Source: Pseudogymnoascus destructans
Lineage: Eukaryota > Ascomycota > Leotiomycetes > Thelebolales > Thelebolaceae
NCBI RefSeq assembly: GCF_001641265.1
Contig: NW_020167551.1
Location: 62,001-126,000 of the forward strand
Direction: 5' to 3'
DNA: 64,000 nt
The notes beneath the pieces were generated by a model. That model worked only from the letters and a program-made list of their open reading frames with translations. It searched no databases and was not told the origin of the DNA. A program made the position numbers and the translations under genes. Positions 9,521 through 20,537 of the stretch are shown in pieces (position 1 is the stretch's first letter; the number at the start of each line of letters is the position of its first letter).

Positions 9521-10732
9521 TCAATATATCAGGTACTCTCCACCGGTGCTCGTTTTGTCTGACCTTCTCGCACAACTTTGACGATTTGATCGAGCATTGT
9601 CTTCCACGCGTTGGTTCTGAAGGCTCTCATTTATTTGCTGGCAGTAGCTAATCGGGCCCTTATCCTCGCCGCTAGTCACCTCTATGTCGTCCTCGTCCTC
9701 ATCTTCTTGCTCTTTTTGTTGGCAATGCTGCTGTTCGATCGTCTTTTCACACAATCGTTCTTCGCTCGAAATACCTCGAACGTCTGTATTATTTTGACTT
9801 TCCTGGTCCATCTGATTGTATTGGGAGTAAGCTGCGCTTAAAGGCGGCGATTGCCCCGCTTCTGCTGAAGTTTGTCGTAGGTCATCCTCGATATCGCAGA
9901 CGCCACCACGGTCGCACAATCCACCAGCCCTCTCGCGTGGAGAAAGCCTCATTTCGTCGACTATGGCCTTCTCGACACCCAGGTTAATTTGATCCTGACC
10001 CGTTGTCTCAGCCGGCTCAGAGCAATTTGGAGAAGGTCGTCGAACCTGAACAGGGAATGTCGAGTCTAGCTCGGCGAAAGACGGGCGTTGTTGCCCATCC
10101 TTGGAGAAACAATCGGCATTAGGGTATTCCGAGTCTTGAGGAGTGAACGGGCCAAATAGGCTGCTCGGGGTCGAGGCAGTGTCTTGAGTGGCCAGGCCAC
10201 ACTCGCTCGCGTCTTGGTCCTCAATGCTGGCAAGGAGATCGCTCGAGGCAACTCCAGCCTCAGCTTCGTCGTCACTTTCATCGTCGCTGTCATCTTCGAT
10301 AATTAGGGGCTCTTCTGCATGGAATTAGTAAGGTGTATGGGCATACCAAAGTAAGCTGAGAAACCTACTTTGATTATTGCCTGGCACATAGATCGAGGTC
10401 GGGGTTGTGGCATCAGTAAGCAGGCGGCTCTCGTCGATCAGTTGGCACTTCAAGATATGGAGGGGCTTGTGGTTTTGATGTGGCATCTGAGGGGTGTCTC
10501 CGTTTCGGGAGGCCTGGAACAACTCATTAAGAGATGGAAGAGAGTCATGTAACGAATCGCTATCTTGAACATTCCGTGCTGACTCTGCATCTCCAGGTGG
10601 TGATATGCTGGGTTGTAGAGACGGTAGGTGCTTGTTCAACACCAACTTCGTCAGCTGAGCGTGTGAGGCCTTCAAGGCGGGTTTGGGGTTGGGGTCATAG
10701 AATTCAACGCAGTTCATGTTCACAGTAGCCAT
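9521..10732 (-). CDS. Acidic disordered protein of unknown function with chimeric C-terminus
   Basis: Exons 10732-10369 and 10314-9521 (54-nt intron, GTAGGT..GCAG) total 1158 nt, 385 residues. The start MATVNMNCVEFYDPNPKP lies on the first good ATG. The protein is Ser/Pro-rich with SLPSLNELFQ and then KEPLIIEDDSDDESDD, which looks like a SUMO-interaction motif (hydrophobic LII followed by acid). A second acidic tract EQEDEDEDDIEVTSGEDKG follows. No enzyme domain is visible and I do not recognise the family. From about position 9620 onward the frame enters the copper-ATPase relic in a wrong frame, so the last 30 or so residues are accidental and the original C-terminus has been lost. Upstream sequence is GC-rich. 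It could be a truncated member of a repeated family. Confidence 0.5.
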
Positions 10733-12504
10733 GCTGACACAGTATGAGTGGGAGAATGGTTTTTAGAACGACTCTCGAGCGGGATGAAGGACCTTATATA
10801 GAGATTCGGATGGTCGGTCCGCTCTGTTGGCTCGCTGGAATTTGCGAGCCTCCTTTGCTTCCCTCGCACAGATGCAGCCTTCACTGCCAAGCTGGTCTTC
10901 ACGCTCCGTGTGTCCCCTCGTCCCTTTCCGTGCTCTGCAGCCAGGCAGTGAACTTTCCGCCACATGATTGACCCCGATTCCACCAACAGACATATGAGTC
11001 AAAGAGAGGCAAGACACATCGTATTCCGAGGCATTCTGGTGATTGGACAGTTGCAATTTGAGCGGTCTCAAGAGCGGGGTCTCAGTTCAAGCTGAAAGTA
11101 TAGCGCTGCGGTCGGCCCCTCTACTGCCAAAAGGAGAAATCTTATCCGGACTACGCGTATCGTGAAGGGGCGATCGCTTTGAAAGCCTCAACCAACCAGT
11201 AGTGGCTGGATGGAGCGGCATCCGAGGTCAGACGACTCTACCAGACTGCAATAGTTGTCTACTCTCCACAATCCCGGTAGTATTCCCGTATCAGCGCCTC
11301 GAAATGAAGGTGAACCGCAGCCTTCAACGCATGGATGGTCGCGGCCGCGATGGCCTTCGAGAAGGATCCCTCTCCACCTTCGATCTCCAGGATGTGAGTA
11401 CAGGCCCCCAACAAGCTAGGCTCGCAAGCAGAAATCGGCCCTTCTCTCGAATATCAGCCTAGACTGAGGCAGACGTCGCTGCTCAGTGTGCCTGCAACTC
11501 GCAACGTCGCAAAGTGTGCAGCGCGGCGGCCTATGCAAGGGCCGGCCACGTCACCGCGAGGCAATTTTGCGATTGGCTAGAACGTAGCGCAAGGCACTCT
11601 CAAGGCAGATTGGCCATGCCATAGTCGCAGAGGGTTCGGATGTGTGCGGCGACGAAGAAGGGCGCAAGAGGGCAGATCGGAAGGCAGTTCAGCTCATTGT
11701 CGCAACTTGACCGATCCGACGACCAGACGTCGATGCTCAAAGGGCTCGCTGCCCGAGCTCCTTGCGATGGCAGGAGCGCAGCAGGTGCGAGAAAGTTGGG
11801 AGGGAGGAGCGACGGTGGAGAGGGACAGAGTCGGAGAGAGGAGGGAGTGGCCCTTTTATAGAAGTTGAAAGCGGCGGCAGGCCCGTGCACGCGCGTTACC
11901 CGATTAGGGCAGACGCTAAACCCGAAGCTCGAACACCACGATCTAGATTATTATATTTATCGTCCATTATGAGAACGCCCGCACTATAGTGAACTGTCTA
12001 TCCGTGGGGTTGTACCTCCCTAGTGAGGCACGAGACAGGCCGTGGCAAGCCGTGGTAAGACGAGGGTCTTGAGACCGAACCCCGGCCGTAGAGGATATAC
12101 TATACCAAAGTAGGTGTTGAAAACGCGGACATATGGAGGAGGGTTAGCGTTCAGTCTTCGTAATCATAGCTGACGGGTCTACTCTCACGAGATAAGAGAT
12201 TCCTTTGGCTCACAATTCCCTAATAAGTCTACCAGTTGTATCATTGTTATCCTAATATATATACTATCAAATTGGGGGTTTTAATTGCGGCACTGTTCAC
12301 CTTGTACTCGGCCAGTTTGCTTTTGAGAATTGTTTCCAATCGTGGCGCTTACGGACCTCTCAGATGTCCCATCAATCCGCGCTTCCTTTGCGTCCATAGC
12401 CGAAGTTACACAAGAAACGACCAACCAACGATGGCTACATTCGCCTGCGCAACCCTCATCCCATCTCCCATCCCAGTCCACAGTATTAACCCCCCGCTCC
12501 CAGT
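10733..12504. other. 1.7-kb GC-variable stretch without a supported gene
   Basis: Many short overlapping frames on both strands show no domain or splice logic. Two TATA-like spots occur near 10795 (TTATATAG) and 11853 (TTTTATAG), the first fitting a promoter of the minus-strand gene starting at 10732. I see no LTR or inverted-repeat ends. Confidence 0.4.
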
Positions 12505-12870
12505 AAATTCTCCTTCTCAGCTTCTTCCTATGCCTCCTTCCGCCCAACCAACTCCCAGACCTTCTACAACACCCTCCTCCGCTACCACCATGGCCCAACC
12601 ACCTCCCTCGGCCACGGCCTGATCGCGCGCCGCCTCTCCCCAACTTTCAAGCACATCGTCGCCACCGACCCCTCCCCCTCCATGATCGCGCAGGCACGCT
12701 CCTCCATCGTCGACAGCCCCGAGTTCAGCAACATCGATTTCTGCCAGGCGTCGGCCGAGAGCCTCGACGATATACCGAGCGGGAGCGTCGATGCTGTGAT
12801 GGCGGGGCAGGCGTGGTTCGGTGCGGCCTGGCCGGCAGTTTTGGTGCGTGGTCCATGCCGTCGGCAGGGT
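12505..12870 (+). pseudogene. SAM-dependent methyltransferase relic (trans-aconitate methyltransferase-like)
   Basis: One frame reads YASFRPTNSQTFYNTLL, then HGLIARRLSPTFKHIVATDP, then SPSMIAQARS, NIDFCQASAES and SVDAVMAGQA. This is the order seen in fungal class I methyltransferases that act on small acids or unknown substrates. The start of motif I (normally a VDLGCGxG stretch) is deleted between GPTTS and LGHGL, and the conserved AAHWFD segment after MAGQA is scrambled, after which no further domain can be followed. The SAM pocket could not form, so this is a relic. Upstream exons are not recognisable. Confidence 0.7.
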
Positions 12871-13330
12871 GCGGCGAGCGAGGTGCTGGCCAAGAGTTCT
12901 GTCACAGAGTTCTCACCATCAACCTATTCTTGTCACCGTCCACGGAGTCTTCTCGTCAGGGGCTTCTCACCCCCCTTTTCTCGGGACGGGATCCTTCATT
13001 GGGGTGGTGCTTGGCGATGACAGGGCGGTCGGGTGGATGATGGGTCAAAAGATTCCACATAGTTCATGCTTATCCGTCCCCTGGTCTGGTTCCATTATCC
13101 CGATCTTCCCTCCTGGGGTCTAAACATGTATATAGTCTGGGCTGTAGCAACGGGCTGCTAAGGTCTCGCCTCCTCTCTCCAACTATTACTTCAACTTCGC
13201 CGACTTCATTTTCACTTAGCTACTGGCAACCCCCCCCTTTTCCCAGTTTCCATTCGCGTTGCACCACGGCCGAAGATGGCCGGAAGTGTTGCTGCTGTCG
13301 CTATATTCTCACTGCTAATATCTCCCTTCG

Positions 13331-13639
13331 CTACTTCTCACCACCGGCACTTACCACCAGTGCCCTGATATCACCCCAGTAAGGCTCGTGACGATCGAAC
13401 ACACGGATGTATCTCCGAGCGGCTAGAGGCTGCGTTAAATAGGTCTGCAGCAGACTTGACTTGTCCCAGAAAGGCCTCGATATCAGCGCTGTCTGCGTAT
13501 TCATTAGGCTCTTAACACGCATTACCAATGCGTGCTCAACGCCAGGATCGAAGTCGCTGTCTGGAATGGCTTGGGGCCTTGTAGAAAGCGGAGCAGCAGG
13601 GTTGGTTGTGTGCGTATTTATGTCGTGAAAAGTTGGCAT
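13331..13639 (-). CDS. Possible small hypothetical protein
   Basis: A 102-codon open frame with a reasonable composition (MPTFHDINTHTTNPAAPL start, TALISRPFWDKSSLLQTYL in the middle). A good splice donor GTAAGT follows ALV near 13358, so it may be the first exon of a gene that I cannot continue. No domain is recognised. It may equally be a chance frame. Confidence 0.25.
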   Translation of the reverse strand: MPTFHDINTHTTNPAAPLSTRPQAIPDSDFDPGVEHALVMRVKSLMNTQTALISRPFWDKSSLLQTYLTQPLAARRYIRVFDRHEPYWGDIRALVVSAGGEK

Positions 13640-13902
13640 TGGGACCCGACGGAAGATTGTGGGAAGTCTGATGTTTTGATATAGACGATTTTGATATGAA
13701 ATTTATATTGTAGCAAGGACTATGCCGTACACATTGAACCACTATCCCAGAAGTACACAACACCGCCATATCGAACAGAAATGGAAGTTAAATACAAGTA
13801 CAACACCCCCCATGCAATGCAACATACACATCACCTCTATAATACAATCCTACCCCCGACCCCCCCGCACACACAGTTACCAACCCATCACGGCGGCACC
13901 CC

Positions 13903-15458
13903 CTACTCCCCTCTCTCTGCCTCCTTCTGCGCCTTCCTCCACTCCCTAAACTGCCTCTCCTTCGCCGCCTCCTCCGCCCTCCTCTTCTTCTCATACTCCT
14001 TCGCCTTCGCCAACTGCGCCTTGGTCCTCTTCCCCGGCGCCTCCTGCTGCCCCGCCACCTCCCTCGCAGTCTTCACGCCCTCCCTCGCCGACTTCTTTGC
14101 GCCCTCGACCGTATCGTTCAGCGCGGCGAAGATCCCTCTCGTTGTCGGCGCCTCCTGGCGCTGCTTCATCTGCTGCACCGTGATGATGTCGGCGCGGTAG
14201 GGGCTTGCGTCTTTGAGATCCACTTCCTTGACTGGAGGGGGCATCTGCGCCATTCCGAGGAACGAGCGGACGGAGGGGTAGCGGAAGAGGGTTACTTGCG
14301 CCGCGGACCAGAGACCCGTGACAAAGAAGGAGAGTTGCACGCCGGCGGGGAGCCAGAAGGTGAAGAGGACGGAGAGGATGGGGAAACCGTAGGCGAGGAG
14401 CTTCATGGTGTTGGGGGACATGGTTGACGTTCCCGCTTCTCCTCCTTGCTATGGGGTTGTCAGTACGTATTCATCGGCAGCGAGTATCATAGAAAAAGTG
14501 GGAACACACCCTAAGCACCGCATGCAACACGCCCGCCGCCGCAAGAGGAAGAACAAAATATGGATCCGGCAGCGTCAAATTCTGGAACCACAGGATGCCT
14601 CCCGTCTCCAGCCCAGGAACCGGCAACTTGGCCATCGCGCGCAGCAGCACAAACGTTCCGTAACCAGTGAACATCTGCACCATTGGCAACAGCGACTTCC
14701 ACATCTTCACGCCCGCACGCTTATGAATAACCGATATCTCTTGACGCACCGCCATCATCGCCGCTTGGTCGTTGTTGCGCTGGTGATCTAGCATCTTCGC
14801 ATGAAGCGGCTTCGTCTGGGGTGCGGAACGCGCCATGCGAGCACCATTGTCCGCGGCATCAATGTAGAATTTCATGAAGGCGACACGGATGAAGACGGCG
14901 GTTAAGGCGATGGACGCCCACCACGGCGTCCCGCAGTAGACATGTGTGTGCTCGAGCAACCACTCGATACAAGAGGTGGGTCCATACCCGTAGTCCAGCC
15001 CGAGCGACTTGAGGTAGCCGATATGTTCCGGGGCATCTTTCGCGCTGGTGATGATATCGATTGCGTCGTCGAGGGAGGTGCTAGTATGCGCACTGCTCGT
15101 TCCGGCCAGGGCGTCGGTGGTGGGAGCTCCAGGTGTGGTTGCTGCGGTAGTCGCGGCCGCCTTGGAGGAGTTGAAGCGCCGCGATGGGAGCTGCGTCAGG
15201 ATCGAACTAGATTGCACGAATCGCGGTCTCGCAGCTGCTGCCTTGGACGACAATGCGCCGAATGGCGCTGCGGGGAGCCGCGCATTGCGGGTGGTCGATG
15301 AGGAAAACTGAGTCGTCCGGGTGAGCTCGGTGAATTGGCTGGTGAATTTGGCTGGGGGAGGGGGAGGGGCTTACGGATCTAATGGAGATTTCTTCCAGTC
15401 GCCGGCGACCTATGCCAATGGTCCGGCTGGACCATTGTATCCCTCTGCTCGGTATCAT
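13903..15458 (-). CDS. Mitochondrial inner-membrane insertase, Oxa1/YidC family
   Basis: Exons 15458-15375, 15307-14510 and 14448-13903 total 1428 nt, 475 residues, with all phases agreeing. The N-terminus is rich in Arg, Ser and Ala (MIPSRGIQWSSRTIGIGRRR), a mitochondrial targeting sequence. Membrane segments follow at the WWASIALTAVFIRVAF, PLLPMVQMFTGYGTFVLL-like, DPYFVLPLAAAGVLHAVL and LLAYGFPILSVLFTFWLPAG regions, as in Oxa1/Cox18 proteins that insert mitochondrially made subunits into the inner membrane. The C-terminal tail is long, basic and helical (EYEKKRRAEEAAKERQFREW), which in Oxa1 contacts the mitoribosome. Oxa1 is more likely than Cox18 because of this tail, but the two paralogues are not separated with certainty. 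Confidence 0.88.
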
Positions 15459-15862
15459 GGCTAGTTGTCGTCGTAGGTGCGCGGATAAGTGCGCTGTACC
15501 GTCGCCCGGAAATATTTTGGTTCCTGGGAGCTAGTGCATAACTCTGTCCGTGCATAAAATGTCACGAGACCCCTTGGCAGTTCGGGTTTATGAACGCCGC
15601 TGTGTCCCTGGTAAGCAAGTGTCCCCTCTCAGGGCAAGATAAGTAGGCATCTTAACTCCCTTGAACTTGTCCTTATAGCATAGAATAATCAAACTCTCAT
15701 ATTTGAGCATCTGCTAATACTCCCTCTATCCCTTGCAATGAAGTATGAAATTGCTGTTTTGATGGGCTACTTGACAATGGAGTAAACTTATCTTTCTAAC
15801 TTAACAAGCTCATGCTTAAGGAATTTTGTCATCCAACTTTTAGAAGGAGGTGGTAATGGGTT
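15459..15862. other. Intergenic, upstream of the insertase gene
   Basis: About 400 bp hold the presumed insertase promoter; nothing else is recognisable. Confidence 0.4.
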
Positions 15863-16135
15863 CTATAGGTGACAAACAGTAGCAAATACTATCTGCCTTG
15901 TAGCTCCTGTTCCGTTTTGATATTGTTGAAGAATCCATTGTGAAATAGTTGAGAGTTGAGTGTTTAATAGGAGCTTGTTCTGTCCACCATGACGAATTGT
16001 GCTTTTCCGAGTAATTGATCGTCGCAAGGTGTTAGGATGCACTTTGAAGATCATAACTGGAGCTGGAGCTGTTTCATTTGGTTTTGAAGGAGCCATTCTT
16101 TTGCCTCACGTAGAGCAGCTTTCTGATCAGACATT
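15863..16135 (-). pseudogene. Pogo-type transposase N-terminal fragment
   Basis: One frame begins MSDQKAALREAKEWLLQN (from about 16131), a frameshift follows, and the next frame continues MIFKVHPNTLRRSI, STIRHGGQNKLLL and ISQWILQQYQNGTGA. This layout (helix-turn-helix, then a CENP-B-like helix) is that of the N-terminus of fungal pogo transposases. The DDE part is absent, so it is a small fossil. I could not find inverted repeats at its ends. Confidence 0.6.
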
Positions 16136-16344
16136 ATTCGTAGTGGAGTGGTGGGTGGTAGGTGGTAGGCGGTTGGTGGTTGGTATGTGGTGGATTTTGA
16201 GAGGGGACACTTGCTTACGGGGGACACTCGCTTCCTCCGACTGTGAGCGAAGCGATCAGATTTTCAAACTCCCGGGTATCAATCATATAGTATCCGCTTT
16301 CCACCCCTCAAATCCATCCAGGACATTCAAAAAGGAAAAGGTAT

Positions 16345-17420
16345 TCATTCGCTTGGGCCACTAACCCCACGATCCGGACCTCTCCTCGCGGGACTATCTA
16401 GACTCTCAAACTCTTTCCTAGCCTGCATAGCATTCTCCAACGCTGCATTAAACCGCTCCTCCCCTGGAGGCAGCACAACCGCCAGGTACGTATTTGTAGA
16501 GAACTTGACAACAAACATACAGAAGCGACTCAGCTTCAGCTCCAGCAGAACAAACTGCTCTGCTGACTTCGGTGTGCCCGTATACCGGGACGTCGACTGC
16601 TTGAAGTTCTTAATGATGTTAGAGAGCCGCTCGAAGCGATCGGTGGTCGGGTTCGATGATCCGATTGTGGAGCACCAGTGGGAAACTACGAGGAAAGATG
16701 AGCGCTCGAACAAGAGCACTTCTTCGGCTTCGATAAGTGTGCCGAGTGTTGCGAGATGCCGCTCGATAGAGGAGAGGTTTGGCACCAAATCGTGTATAAT
16801 CTCAGCCCACGCTTTATACAGCGACTGGTCCCAGATAGACGTCGCGAAGGGGACAGGATCGAAAACGTCCGACTTCGTCCTGATAGCCGCGATACGGTCG
16901 TTATATGATGCCTCGCGCTGAGCGGGCGCCACAAGATCCATTTTGTGAATGAGGATATAGACGGAGGAGGTAGGTGAGAATTGCGACAGGGCGGAGATGA
17001 TAGAGCGGTAGGTTAGGAGGTCTCGATCGAAGTCGCGAGATTCGATGTCAAAGACATATATTAGAACGCCGACGTTTGAAAAGACATGCGAACGCTGTTG
17101 AGATAGATAGTTCTCCATGAACGCATCTTGACTATTTTATGTTAATATTTCCACTCGACAAACGTAGAAGACCTGGCTCACCCTCCGCAATCCCACAGAT
17201 TCAATGTCAAATTCCCCAGAAACTTGACATGGCTCAAATCGACATCAATCGTAGCCCCCAACCGCCTCGTATCCCTCGCGACGTAGTTACTGAAGATGAT
17301 ACTTCTCATAGAACTCTTCCCCGACCCACTCTTTCCCATCAACAGAACCTTCTTCTTCTTCTGTTTGCGAATCTCCGGCGCCGTGCCCGCATCCGCTACT
17401 GGTTGCGCCGAGGCCTCCAT
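16345..17420 (-). CDS. gtr1: Rag-family GTPase Gtr1 (RagA/B orthologue)
   Basis: Exons 17420-17182 and 17131-16345 (50-nt intron) total 1026 nt, 341 residues. The P-loop GKSGSGKSSM is at about residues 29-38, TIDVDLSHVKF is the switch I region, LWDCGGQDAF is switch II, and HKMDLV carries the guanine-specificity motif. The C-terminal roadblock-like half follows (FLVVSHWCSTIG, FVVKFSTNTYLAVVLP). RagA-type GTPases pair with Gtr2/RagC on the vacuole membrane and signal amino-acid status to TORC1. Length fits the family (about 310-360). The start lies 20 residues before the P-loop basic stretch KQKKKK, as in relatives. Nothing is missing. Confidence 0.93.
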
Positions 17421-18416
17421 ATTCCCTTATGTGTTGAGGTCGAGGACAACGACTTGATAGCAGTCTCTCAGAAACTCGGCCCGAAAGTTTGCCCAAGATG
17501 TCGCAGCAGTCGCAGATGCGATAGTCGGGAATCTGCGCGAAGCCAGCCACTTGTAATACTGAACTCCGCTGGGACAAACACAGCTGGGTCCGTTGCCAGC
17601 TATCTACCCGCGCAATAAAGCCTCTCGGTTCCGTGTTCCCGAGCGTTAGGGTCTGGGTAATCAGCCAAGTCGTCGTCTCGACGTCTGGTTGGTGGTGGGG
17701 ACACTGTGGTTGAAAGTCGGGAACCGATCTGCGCGATCTGTGTAGCACAGCGGGACTGGAAAGGGTGCTTGCCGGGGAGGTGGTGCGACGGGTGCTATGC
17801 GGATGGGTGCTTTGTGATGGTTCAATGGCGGTTTGGATGTGACTGTGATGCTGTTGGATGTGGTAGCTTCGGTCGATTGAGGTTGACAGCGAGCGGGGCC
17901 AGGTTTTGGCGCGATCTGCGATCTGGAAAGTCACCACCCTTGACGTAGGAGAATAACAGCTGTTCTTGACAACAATTTCTTTTTATTTGTGCTATCTTGT
18001 AGCTGAATCGTTGACTATTGAAGTAGTGTTCTTGATGCCAGTATCTACAGTTTACAACTGTAGTTGTAAATTGTAGATACTGGTCCCAGCGCGCCTGTCC
18101 TGTGGATGACACGGCTTATCGGCATTATCGAAAGTCGCCATTTGATTTGGTGTAGTTAAAGGCGGTGGAAACAGCTATGGGCCGGTGTAGAAAGCCGGCA
18201 GAATAACGTCTCCAGCATTTACTATCCACCAATAATCGAATATACCAACCTACTAGCAATAACATCCAAATCATTTTATTTATTATCTTCAAAATAAATA
18301 CCCATCACAAAATATATTGTCAGCCATACCGCACCTCATAATATTCAACCATGATAATACAAGTTTGCATGCTAGAATTGCATATTAATATCTAACATCT
18401 ACTTTTCATAATCCAA
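17421..18416. other. Intergenic region between Gtr1 and QTRT2
   Basis: One kilobase holds the gtr1 promoter and the 3' flank of QTRT2. A minus frame at 17287-17937 overlaps gtr1 exon 1 out of phase and is rejected. The main structure is the hairpin at 18038-18083; 18225-18410 is AT-rich. Confidence 0.5.
18038..18083. repeat. 46-bp near-perfect hairpin
   Basis: Two 23-nt arms meet without a loop: CCAGTATCTACA at the left is mirrored by TGTAGATACTGG at the right, with 21 of 23 pairs matching. It may be a small foldback element or a structured site; no target duplication is clear. Confidence 0.8.
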
Positions 18417-19938
18417 TCACTCCGGCCTATCAGCCAAATCCTCAGCAAACCCCTTCTCATCCAACGTCTTCGCATCCTCATCTGGCATTAACGGCGGCGT
18501 CTGCGTCGTCGCGCCCACCCCCTCCCTCAACGCCCCCCAAGCTGGCTTATTCCGCTTCGGCTCCGCAGCACCGCTCTTAAAATGGTACCCTCTCGCCCTG
18601 GGCTTATGTCCCGTAGCCCCAGGGAGCTCGGTCTCATAAGTCCGCTCAAACACTTCCCTATCTGCCTCAAATGTACCAGCGGTGATGGACTTCCTAACAG
18701 CAGCAAAGAACGTCGAGGTGGAGTGGTGGTTGTGGAGTGCAAGGAGCGTCCAGGCGAGCATCTCTTTTGCGCTGAGGAGGTGCTGGATGTACGCCCGGTG
18801 GTGGGATGTGCAGGCGTAGCATGTGCAGGTGGGGATGAGCGGGGTAACGGCGGTGGAGTAGGCCGGGGAGAAGAGATCAATGGCGAGGGGTTGGAGGGAT
18901 GTGCCCTCGACGGAGGGGTTTGAGGAGTCAGGGGCTGACGGGCGGGGAAATTCGTAGGTTAGGGCGAGCCCGGAATCCGTTGCGAAGGTGAGGTATGGGA
19001 TGGTGAAGACGTCCATACCGAGCGAGATCTGGCGGAGGATCTCATGTGGGGAGGAGGGCTCGTCGAGAGAGAGGCGGACGAGGCGGTTGAGAGAGGGGGT
19101 TTGCGGGAGGTCTGGGAGGAGGGAGGAGGAGTAGAATGCTAGGCCGGAGAGCGAGGGGGCGAGGTCCCCGGAAATATGATCGATATACTCAAACTGAGAT
19201 TGATAGTCTCTTGTCAAGATTGGCACAAAGACGGCTGTTGCCGGTGCATTCGGTGACTCGGGGGACTTTGATAGTTCGGAGAGGAATTTGTCAACCCACA
19301 TCGAAGTCCTTTCAGACATTTTAGAGGCCCGCTTCTTGCCTGGCATTGGCCCATATGGCAAATCTCCTAGAGCAATAGTGATGTCTGGCTTAATGTAATT
19401 TGCATACTCTGCATAGCGCCGCGAGCTGAGAGACTGGAAACCGGTGGAGGTGAATATAGAAAGGCCGCTGTCTGGGTTGCCCTGGGGTGAGCTGACAGCC
19501 GGTGAGCGGCGTGGCGACATAACGGTGATGAGGGAAGGTGGTAAAGCAGTGAAGCAGTGAAGCGGCGTGTTATTCCGAGCTGGCATCCTCATGATTGGAG
19601 GCACGCCTCCTCTCGTTGCCTTTTCGACATCTAAACCTCATCAGGCCCTGTATGGACACGTGACACTCGCCTTATTTTGAATAGGCCGACTTGTACTTAC
19701 AGTCTTCAATCGCGGTATAGACGCCGGCAAACTCTGTCTGCTCCCCTACTACATCTGGGCTGATATGGGGGACGACACCACGTGAAGTGAGGGCGAGGAA
19801 GTTCGGCGTGTCGAGAGTCCTCCGGGCCTTCACTGAGATACGGCCAAGTCTTGCGTGACGAGGATCTGAGGGCGCAGCATCAACGCTGGTTTCATCGTGG
19901 AGCGTGAAAAACGGCTGATCCAACCCTCCGACACCCAT
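18417..19938 (-). CDS. Queuine tRNA-ribosyltransferase accessory subunit 2 (QTRT2)
   Basis: Exons 19938-19701 and 19630-18417 sum to 1452 nt, 483 residues. The N-terminus ARLGRISVKARRTLDTPNFL, then SRGVVPHISPDVV and GVYTAIEDYVEKA (across the intron), and later DITIALGDLPYG are characteristic of QTRT2. The zinc site is CTCYAC at about residues 348-353, followed by HHRAYIQHLLSAKEMLAWTL. QTRT2 forms a heterodimer with the catalytic QTRT1 to swap guanine for queuine at position 34 of GUN-anticodon tRNAs; it keeps the fold and zinc but is not itself the catalytic chain. The start at 19938 is the ATG nearest the conserved region; the frame is open further upstream to 20079, so the true start is uncertain. 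Confidence 0.88.
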
Positions 19939-20537
19939 TTCGACCGTCTGTGACGACGTTGGAGAATTCGTGTAAGCTTTTAGTCCCTTGCTTCGAAAGC
20001 CAGTAACGATCTTCGGCCCGCAGGTCAGTACTGAGTACTGTGTCACGAAGGCCCGAGTTGTTGTTGCACAGCCTTGCATACGCCGGACAGATCTTCATGA
20101 ACGGGGCGTTTGATATAAAATATTCGAAATATTCTGGGGGTGCGATGACGCTAAAAATGCAGTGGTTGATGGTCGTTGGTCCTGAGTTTACCCGCATCGT
20201 TCCTGATAGGCCTACGTGACAGCGCCAATGCGCTACTGTGACTACTGTGAACATAACTGTGGGCTAAGTTATGAAACCCAACCATGTTTCCCATCCTCCC
20301 GCATGGCATCCCTGACTAGAGTACTCTAGTCTCTACTCCACCTGGACGCAAGCAACTCAACGACTGCACCCAGTATTACTGTATGCTGTACATCAGCTAA
20401 TCGATCATCGACGTATAAAGGTAGGGGATGCCTACACTTCCATGGAGTCGAGCTTCGGCGACCGAAGCATCATATAGTCGGTGGTGAGTAGCTAGCCAAG
20501 GTGATAGTAACTTGCCCAGTTTCCAGTACCAAACGAC
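19939..20537. promoter_or_regulatory. Divergent promoter region, QTRT2 / LCCL protein
   Basis: About 600 bp separate the two divergent starts. A minus-strand frame continuing upstream of QTRT2 may be 5' untranslated sequence. A direct repeat of CTAGAGTACTCTAG character (a short palindrome) lies near 20316-20332. Confidence 0.4.

Larger units (their letters stand above)
7541..9615 (-). pseudogene. Copper-type P1B ATPase relic, truncated, frameshifted and split by a solo LTR
   Basis: Read right to left, the relic shows MLDQIVKVVREGQTKRAPVE (to about 9540), a one-base frameshift, the membrane segment TGYFVPVITLIAISTFVIWF ending at DVDAGG (about 9410), then after the inserted LTR WAFWALQFAIAVF, the CPC metal motif ACPCGIALAAP, the phosphorylation site DKTGTLTEG, the HP motif SSHPIAKA and the nucleotide-binding region up to MISGDNATTA and VLPSEKADK. 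It stops at 7541 just before the expected GDGIND hinge and last membrane helices. The N-terminal heavy-metal domains are absent. Live relatives pump Cu+ across Golgi or plasma membranes; this copy cannot be functional. Deleting the LTR and one 5-bp duplication fuses DAGG to WAFW in frame. Confidence 0.85.

Noticed and set aside
11600..11989. Four overlapping frames with Arg/Gly-rich products
   Set aside because: They arise from GC-rich sequence and exclude one another.
17287..17937. 216-codon minus-strand frame
   Set aside because: It overlaps exon 1 of gtr1 in another frame and has a composition of random sequence.
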